Position numbers and translations under genes: made by a program. DNA of 23,459 bases, taken from Ophiothrix spiculata (lineage: Eukaryota; Echinodermata; Ophiuroidea; Amphilepidida; Ophiotrichidae). The notes beneath the pieces were generated by a model. It was given only the letters and a program-made list of their open reading frames with translations. It was not told the origin of the DNA and searched no databases. The stretch is taken from the NCBI GenBank assembly GCA_000969725.1, contig JXSR01S044947.1. The stretch is one strand, 5' to 3'. This document shows, in pieces, positions 17,859 to 23,459 of this stretch; position 1 is the first letter of the stretch; the number at the start of each line of letters is the position of its first letter.

Positions 17859-18689
17859 GTAAAAATGCATAGTAGACATGCTACCATTAGGCACTTCAAT
17901 CACCTGTTACGTAATCGGTGAACGAAATCACTACACAGAACTTGTGTACGTGTGTTCAACAGGTGAATTTTTTTTATTTTACAAAAAAAATTATTTTCAA
18001 GCTCTGACTGTATGGATCTTCTCAATCTTTGAATATGTTATCAAATCATATTGCTTAGATTCGGAAATATCGCGTGAGATTTAAGCGATGGTCATTTCAG
18101 AAAGCAAGTGAAAATTCATCGTTCACTGCAAAGCCCATAGAAACTCAATGACAAATATTTCCCCTGTCTGAAGGCACCACTTTCGTTGTGATTAGAAAAC
18201 GCACGGTTCTACGGGTGTTGACGGAAAATGCGAATCGGGGCGCTGTTATACATCAATCGCGTTCGAGATAAAGTTTTTCGGTAAGTTGAAGAGTTGATCT
18301 ACCGCTGGGTGTTTGTTGATTGAAAAACAAATGTATGGTTCCTGAGATATGGATTTTTAACCAATTTAAAATTGTTTTTCTCTGAAAATTATTTCAACAA
18401 GCAACATGGTAAATTAATTTCACTACATATCAAAGAATTTTTTAAATTGTTTTCAGTCCGATTCATTCACAGACATCGCCCCTAAATGAGAAAGTAAAAA
18501 TTAGAGTATAATTCTGCACCTTTTCTTATGCATTTTGAAGTTGATAACTCTTTGTGTTCATTGGGGAGAGAACGTGTTGACTCAAAGGCATTGATCCATG
18601 CAATGATTTAGCATTCAAATTAGACTGTGGGAAATAAGGATGATCCCATTTTTATCAATAGAAAAACATGAAATTCGCCTAAAATATCG

Positions 18690-19075
18690 ATAAAAATTAC
18701 CCATTTTATCATAGACACACAAAATGTCACAAAATGTGGACTATTTTGTCATTTAAAAAAGACACAGAAAACCCATTTTGTAATTTATAAGATACACAAA
18801 ATGTCACGCAATATTACCCATTTCGTAATTTAAATATTGAAGACATATGAAACCCCTTTATCATAAAAAGACACGTAAAATGTCAATGAATATGAACCAT
18901 TTTAACATTAAAAAAAAATTAAATAAACAAATTTATGGTCAATTTTGTCATTTATAAAATACACGTAAAATGTCACGCAAAATGACCCATTTTGTCATTA
19001 TAATCTTGACACAAAAATGTCAAACAATATGGCCCAATTTGTCGTTTATGAAAACACAAAATGTCACAAATTCAT
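18690..19075. repeat. Degenerate 55-70-bp tandem repeat (ACACAAAATGTCAC)
   Basis: About six units carrying ACACAAAATGTCACGCAAAATGACCCATTTTGTCATTTATAAA-like sequence, but each diverged. ATGTCA and TTTTGTCAT words alternate, giving local self-complementarity. It is AT-rich and non-coding. Confidence 0.7.
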
Positions 19076-19189
19076 GAAATTTGTTGAAATGACCGTTTCT
19101 GAATATCCGTATCTCCGATATGGCCGCGCCCTGTCAGCCATTCGTTTTCAGAAATGTTTTTTGCTCTAGAGCTCAGCAAGGGATGATTA

Positions 19190-19790
19190 AATCTAAATAA
19201 AAGTATATATTTCTAAAAATGAGCAGGTTTGCATACTGAACATGATGGTGATGTCACTTTTGGACCAAAATGTGTAATTTTGGCCCTAAAGTCCAAAAAT
19301 TACGTTTTTTGCAAAACATTTCGAACTATTTTACTTTTTAGAATCTAGAAAGCAATATCTAGGAACGTATTTCTCATTTTTAAAATTTTTTTACCTTTTT
19401 GGAATATTGTGAAGTTTTTGAGATATTGTCAAAAATTGGTCCGAAAAATGTTAAAAATCTCACCGCGCGCTGCCACCATTTTATGCAAAGCATGACACTT
19501 TTTGACCTATTTTTGGCAATATTTCAAAAAGTAAGAAAAAAAAAATCAAAAATTGAGAAATGCATTCTTAGATATTGCTTTCTAGATTCTAACAAGTAAA
19601 ATACTGTAGTTAAAAATTTCACCAAAGCACAATTTAGTTAGCTTTCCCGTAAATGTTTGGGTCAAAAACATGATTCTTGAACCTAAAGGCCAAAATTACA
19701 CATTTTGGTTCAAAAATGACCTCACCATCATGTTTAGTATGAAAATCCACTTCCAGAAATATACCTTTATTTGGATTCAGCCGTTCACCC
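19190..19790. repeat. Large imperfect foldback, about 200-270-bp arms
   Basis: Blocks on the left recur inverted on the right in mirrored order: AACATGATGGTGATGTCA (about 19237) with its partner near 19720; ACCAAAATGTGTAATTTTGG (about 19263) with 19690-19710; TTAGAATCTAGAAAGCAATA (about 19338) with 19568-19593; TTTCTCATTTTT with GAGAAATGCA. The right arm has roughly 60 extra bases. The loop, about 19420-19500, holds CCGCGCGCTGCC. Confidence 0.75.
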
Positions 19791-19837
19791 ATTATGTAAC
19801 AGGTAATTTCTGAAGTGCCTAATATTAGTAATTATAA

Positions 19838-20339
19838 TTATGTCATTATTTATGCAAATTAGATGCATGTTTTACTTTAAAGCTAAACACTACCAGCAAC
19901 TTATATGGAAAGTTTGAAGTCAAAATATTGAATGGTTGTGGAGTTCTGTGATCTAGATTCCTGTTAACGTTTTGGGAAATCAGGAAAATACAGCTAATTA
20001 AGTCATTAATTATGCAAATTAGCCATTTTCTGATGTATAACTTCACATTTTAAGCTCTATTCTAGAAGCACATGATGTTAGCAATATACTCTGAAAGTTT
20101 GAAGTTTGTACAATAAAAACTTTTAAAGATATGATCAGAAATATTTCTGACAATGTGTTGGGAAATCAGGAAAATACAGCTAATTAAGTAATTAATTATG
20201 CAAATTAGCCATTTTCTGATGAACAACATAACATTTTAAGCTATATTCTTAAAGCACATGATGTTAGCAACATACTCTGAAAATTTGAAGCTTGTACAAT
20301 AAAAACTTTTAAAGATATGATCAAAAATGTTTGTTAAGA
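19838..20339. repeat. 186-bp tandem repeat, 2-3 copies
   Basis: GGGAAATCAGGAAAATACAG starts at 19974 and again at 20160. The matching unit includes TTATGCAAATTAGCCATTTT and AAGCACATGATGTTAGCAA. A diverged, partial first copy begins near 19838 (TTTATGCAAATTAGATGC). It is non-coding. Confidence 0.85.
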
Positions 20340-20421
20340 CTGTATAATATCTTGGTGCCATGCCAATATAAAGAAAATAAAAGAGTTGACCTTTGACATC
20401 TGTTCTCCAATATAGCTCTAC

Positions 20422-20985
20422 CAAGGTTGGCAATTTCCCGGGAAATACTACTATTTCCCGCCTAGGTGGGAAATACTGGTAAATACCGGGAAATACTGGT
20501 AAATACCAGGAAATACTGGGAAATACCGGGAAATACCTGGTCGATACATGGGAAATACCATTCACTAAATATGTATTTTCAAGATCCCATGGGGGTTATC
20601 CTAATTTAAGTATGCTTTTCTCATTAGAATGTTATGTGAACAATTTTAAATTGGTTTGCTTGAATAATTAAATTATCTATGACAAAAACATGTAATTTAC
20701 AAGTCATAAAGTATATTTTACAGGCATAAATACTACAAACGCCACTTACCCCTTCCCACCCTAGGGGAATGATTTTTGTGTCTTATATGAGCTTCTCTGT
20801 GGTAGTTAATTAATATAATTAAAGATTCAAAGCAGAAAAGCTTTGAAATCACTTCTTTTTCAAGTATTTCCCAGTATTCCCCGGTATTTCCCACTTTAGC
20901 CAAAATTTGCTTGGTGGTATTTACCAGTAAATACAGGTATTTACCGCCCGGTATTTACCGCCCCGGGAAATACCGGCCAACCTTG
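20422..20985. mobile_element. Foldback element with GGGAAATAC subrepeats
   Basis: The termini CAAGGTTGGC (20422) and GCCAACCTTG (to 20985) are exact inverses. Next to the left end lies a run of GGGAAATACTGGTAAATACC-type subrepeats (about 20440-20565). Next to the right end lies the same in opposite orientation (GTATTTCCC, GGTATTTACC, about 20860-20975). The roughly 290-base centre is unique AT-rich sequence. No clear target duplication. Confidence 0.7.
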
Positions 20986-21138
20986 ATAAGCTGCATAAAA
21001 ATCGTAATATCTCCGCAACGGAAGGTCCGATTTCAAAAATTCAAAAAGATTTGTAAAGCTGAAAGTTCCTTCTTTCATCATATAAAGAAATATTGTGCAT
21101 TTTTAGTTGGATAATTTTTGACCTGAAGTGCCTACTAC

Positions 21139-21409
21139 CATTACCCTAACGTACACGTCAGTATCCAACAAAATCCAACAAGCAAAAATCAAATCAAGAA
21201 ATTCCCCCAAGTCCAAATACGTCATAGACGGGCGCCGGGGTACAGATGGGCACGAAAGTGCTGCCATGGCAAAACTCAGTGGCTTGCAATAGCTAGATAT
21301 TGGATCGGGATGCGAGAGGTCGGGGGATCGAATCTCAGGGGAAACGGGAAATTTTTGAATGACGTATTTGGACTTAGATAGTTTTTAAGCGTTTGGGAGT
21401 TAGGGTTAA
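21139..21409 (+). mobile_element. tRNA-like repeat, copy 2 (uninterrupted)
   Basis: Matches the copy at 16713-17858 from CATTACCCTAAC to GTTTGGGAGTTAGGGTTAA, with box-B-like GGGGGATCGAATCTC near 21322. It contains the intact TTAA (21385-21388) that corresponds to the insertion site in copy 1. The two copies lie in the same orientation about 4.4 kb apart, in one intron. Confidence 0.75.
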
Positions 21410-21811
21410 AGATTGACCTGCCTTGAGATGAATTACATACTCAATGTTGATATTATGATAGACTGTATAAAATGATAAGTCAAAATTTTTTATCCTTTCC
21501 CTATGTTTTATTTAAGCGGCTGCAGGCCTCTTTTGCATATGAGTGTGTCCCCTGGGTCAAAAATAATAACTCGCACTTTGTCGTCAAAAAATAGCATTAA
21601 ACCCCATAATTAGAGCCAATACATGAACCAGCTACAAAAATCAATAATTTAATAATCTATCTTCATGTATAACTGATTATTTGGGATAATGATCGTCCCA
21701 TCATCCAAAATTCTCTTACCAAGGCAGAATTAGACAGTCGTTCAACAATTTTGCTTTTTGCTCAGCTGCGCAGATGGGCTATAAACTTCTTTTACTTGAT
21801 GTCTTGATCTA
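21410..21811. other. Intron sequence near the donor, nothing recognised
   Basis: No exon or clear repeat was found in this last stretch before the ABCB6-like exon. Confidence 0.45.
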
Positions 21812-21817
21812 ACTTAC

Positions 21818-21981
21818 CGTCCTCTTTCTACAATCTCTCCATCTCTTAGGACACATATCAAATCAGAATTGATGATGGTCGATAAACGATGAGCCACTAC
21901 AAGAGTGGTACGGTTACTGCATACGTTAGCTAGGGAGGCCTGTATATTACGCTCTGTCTTTGTGTCAAGTGCTGAGGTAGC
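21818..21981 (-). CDS. ABCB6: ABCB6-like ABC transporter, penultimate coding exon
   Basis: This exon encodes the end of the ATP-binding domain: A-T-S-A-L-D-T (D-loop, directly after the Walker B I-L-D-E that must end the previous exon), then Q-A-S-L-A-N-V, then the H-loop V-V-A-H-R-L-S-T with its switch histidine, and D-G-E-I-V-E-R-G-R. The pattern A-I/N-I-Q-A-S-L-A-x-V with I-V-E-R-G-R-H is that of ABCB6 and differs from ABCB7 (S-S-L-D, A-E-R-G-T-H). The acceptor is TCTTTTCAG before 21981 and the donor GTAAGT at 21817-21812; 164 bases, ending phase 2. Motifs are intact. The Walker A, signature motif and membrane part are not in the window and should lie right of 23459. Confidence 0.9.
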
Positions 21982-21984
21982 CTG

Positions 21985-22280
21985 AAAAGAGACAACCATG
22001 AGTTGGGCAATATTATAAGATCCTTCAATCAGGGTGCCCCCTATCACCAATGACTTTGGATATTTTTGACAGGCTTGGTTTGTTTTTGGTAGATAATGAT
22101 AACCTCCGAATGATTAGAATGAGAAGTTGTATACTTTTTCAGTTATGGTATATTGTTAAATTAAATTCAGGATCCCAAATTTAATTCACATGTGATAGTA
22201 TAGGAAAGTGTGTGTGTCCTTTTTTGCATTTGTTTCATGAGAAATCAAGTTTAGATAAAACTATGCATATGGATGTACCC
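21985..22280. other. Upstream intron of the ABCB6-like gene, nothing recognised
   Basis: No upstream exon with the expected L-D-E ending was found here or further right. The intron is therefore more than 1.4 kb and leaves the window. Confidence 0.45.
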
Positions 22281-22359
22281 AAATTTGTATTACAAATATT
22301 TAAAATGAAGAATTATGACTAAAATAATTCTTCATTTTAAATATTTGTAAAACAAATTT
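22281..22359. repeat. Hairpin with 36-base arms, one mismatch
   Basis: The left arm (22281-22316, starting AAATTTGTATTACAAATATT) and right arm (22324-22359) are complementary at all but one position, around a 7-base loop GACTAAA. Very AT-rich. It may be a tiny foldback insertion or a transcribed hairpin in the intron. Confidence 0.88.
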
Positions 22360-22372
22360 ATTCTGAGGCCAA

Positions 22373-22482
22373 ATCATATAAAATTACTTATAAATAATTA
22401 CCATTGGAAAATAAAACAACATATGATCAAATCTTATAATATTGCTTATAAACAATTACCATTGCAAAATAAAACAACATGG
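22373..22482. repeat. 59-bp tandem duplication
   Basis: Two copies of AATTACCATTGCAAAATAAAACAACAT-containing sequence, offset about 59 bases, with several substitutions. Non-coding. Confidence 0.75.
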
Positions 22483-22800
22483 CCACAATTTTGGAGAAGA
22501 AGCCAGCAATATATCTAAAAGCAAAAGAGAGGTTCAATTTTGAATTTTAAAAACTAATGAATCAGGTAACCTTTGATACACTGTTAACAATAGAGTCCAG
22601 TTCTTTCTGTGATGGCCCTGGTTCACTAAAAGAGCTTTATACCATCAAAGGACTGTGTCTTACTTGGTTCGAGTGTAACTGAACAAAACCAATGCAGTGA
22701 GTTGGGCTCATAAGACGTTATTATTTTCAAGTTCGTTAAAACTTTCACTGCGCTTAACACCTTGAGCGCCAAATGGTGCAATTTGCACCACATTATTTAT
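22483..22800. other. Intron sequence, no supported exon
   Basis: A small perfect palindrome, TGGTGCAATTTGCACCA, lies near 22774-22790. A short open minus-strand stretch at 22565-22661 was considered as an exon and not accepted. Confidence 0.4.
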
Positions 22801-23459
22801 GAGGTAAAATGTAATTGCTGCCTTATCGTAATTTACAAGAATATAAATAACATAAATAACAAAAATTTATTCTTTCCACAATTGCCATTTTACAGTAAAT
22901 ACATAGAAAAAATATATATGAAACAACAATGTGGAGGAAGACTGGAAAATAAGCCGAGGGCCTGTCTAGTTCCAGACTCCGTATTTATATACAATAAGTT
23001 AAAATATATTTACATTAATTAATTCCTTTATCTATATCAATTAGTACTAGTATTTCGAAATAAGATGTTTCTTGTATGTATCTTTGAAACCTTTAACATT
23101 ATCAGAATTTTTAATCTTATCAGAAATATTGTTCCATACTTCCACTCCACGGTAAGAAATTGATTTTTTTCCAAATTGAAGTTTATTATTAGGGTATTTA
23201 AAGTTACTAGCATATCTGGTGTTCTAGTTATGAGTATCTGCATTAGTGGTAAACATTAGATTAAAAGTTAAAGGTAACAAATTATTGCAATATATATATA
23301 TGAATGTCCCAATATTTAATTTACAAAGTTCATCAATTTTAAGTAGGTTTCCCTGATGAGCAGGATTTTGAACCAAGCATACACCATTTGAAGTCATTAC
23401 TTAAATAAATAATTAGTTGATGCTAAATTTCAAAAGGAATATAAAATTATATTAAAGTT
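22801..23459 (-). mobile_element. LINE non-LTR retrotransposon, 3' end
   Basis: Minus-strand sequence encodes the C-terminal end of a LINE reverse transcriptase polyprotein (23397-23047) followed by a 3' UTR of about 250 bases containing AATAAA (GAAAGAATAAATTTTT on the minus strand). The 5' remainder is either off the window or decayed. The element sits in the ABCB6-like gene's intron in the same orientation as the gene. The clade (CR1/Jockey-like) cannot be fixed from this tail. Confidence 0.7.
23047..23397 (-). pseudogene. LINE reverse transcriptase C-terminus, broken
   Basis: One frame of 117 codons reads through recognisable features of LINE RT ends: L-L-K-I-D-E-L-C-K-L-N, N-N-L-L-P, N-T-R-Y-A-S-N-F, then S-I-S-Y-R-G-V-E-V-W-N-N-I and a lysine-rich F-K-D-T-Y-K-K-H-L end before TAG. 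This order (leucine-rich region, Y-N-T-R-like motif, S-Y-R-G-x-x-x-W-N, F-K-x-x-x-K) is characteristic of many animal LINEs. The frame has an internal TAG at 23226-23224, exactly where the family's N-Y-N-T-R tyrosine is expected, and a further stop just upstream of 23397. It encodes no full protein. Confidence 0.75.

Larger units (their letters stand above)
17887..19822. mobile_element. 1.9-kb TIR element (TTAGGCACTTCA ends)
   Basis: The left end TTAGGCACTTCA, then ACCTGTTACGTAATCGGTGA, is inverted at the right end over about 38 bases with a 3-base indel and three mismatches. No transposase ORF is visible. Inside are an ATGTCA-rich tandem region (18690-19075) and a large foldback (19190-19790). 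The target duplication is unclear. A third copy of the terminus, TGAAGTGCCTA, occurs at 21124-21134, so the element may once have extended to 21134. Confidence 0.65.
15898..21817 (-). other. Last intron of the ABCB6-like gene (5.9 kb)
   Basis: The donor GTAAGT lies at 21817-21812. The acceptor AG (15899-15898) is preceded by a pyrimidine tract TTCTTCCTTTTTATTATCTG. The intron is phase 2. Its length comes largely from inserted elements: a foldback at 15946, a tRNA-like repeat split by a TTAA element, a TIR element and several tandem arrays, each annotated separately. Confidence 0.85.

Noticed and set aside
22565..22661. Minus-strand coding-looking stretch containing S-E-P-G-P-S-Q-K-E-L-D, faintly like a nitroreductase N-terminus
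   Set aside because: It needs two frame changes to extend, its donor is weak, and it does not contain the Walker B end expected of the preceding ABCB6-like exon. The resemblance is too short to trust.

Overview
The window is draft nuclear DNA from an invertebrate animal. It is AT-rich, has spliced genes with GT-AG introns, is dense with small transposons, and contains a 740-base assembly gap. The gene families (a membrane UDP-glycosyltransferase and an ABCB6-type half-transporter) and the repeat style suggest a marine deuterostome such as an echinoderm or hemichordate. That placement is inference and is weakly supported.

Only two host genes can be supported, both on the minus strand and both partial. 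At 1325-2900 lie the first two coding exons of a UDP-glucuronosyltransferase-like gene: signal peptide, acceptor-binding half, and the start of the sugar-donor half. Its remaining exons run off the left edge. Gapless anchoring to vertebrate UGTs puts Gln and His where the catalytic His and Asp normally sit, so this may be a UGT with altered or lost chemistry. At 15780-21981 lie the last two coding exons of an ABCB6-like transporter (D-loop, H-loop, C-terminal tail). They are separated by a 5.9-kb last intron packed with nested mobile elements. Earlier exons lie beyond the right edge.

Everything else is repeat or unassigned non-coding DNA. Left part: two adjacent TTAA-flanked foldback elements (622-1112), a GGTTC-rich repeat in the UGT intron, a TAA-flanked foldback (4260-4483), a possible tRNA-derived SINE (about 5037), another foldback (5591-5901) and a perfect 43-bp palindrome (6563-6605). 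Middle: a 2.5-kb minisatellite with a roughly 21-bp unit (7500-9985) carrying a 194-bp foldback insertion whose empty site is preserved nearby, a second minisatellite arranged head-to-head (9990-10330), the gap, a SINE with a tRNA-like head (12046-12338) and a 649-bp TTAA element holding a nested 195-bp element (13311-13959). Right part: a long hairpin (14804-14923), a 53-bp tandem array just downstream of the ABCB6-like stop codon, and the crowded intron. That intron holds an 882-bp TTAA element inside a tRNA-like repeat, a TIR element with an internal foldback of about 600 bp, and several tandem arrays. The window ends with the 3' end of a LINE retrotransposon.

No operon, CRISPR array or new multi-gene system is visible. 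The most interesting signals are the UGT active-site substitutions, the transposon insertions with readable empty sites, and the minisatellite whose every unit resembles a 5' splice site on one strand and is open in three frames on the other.
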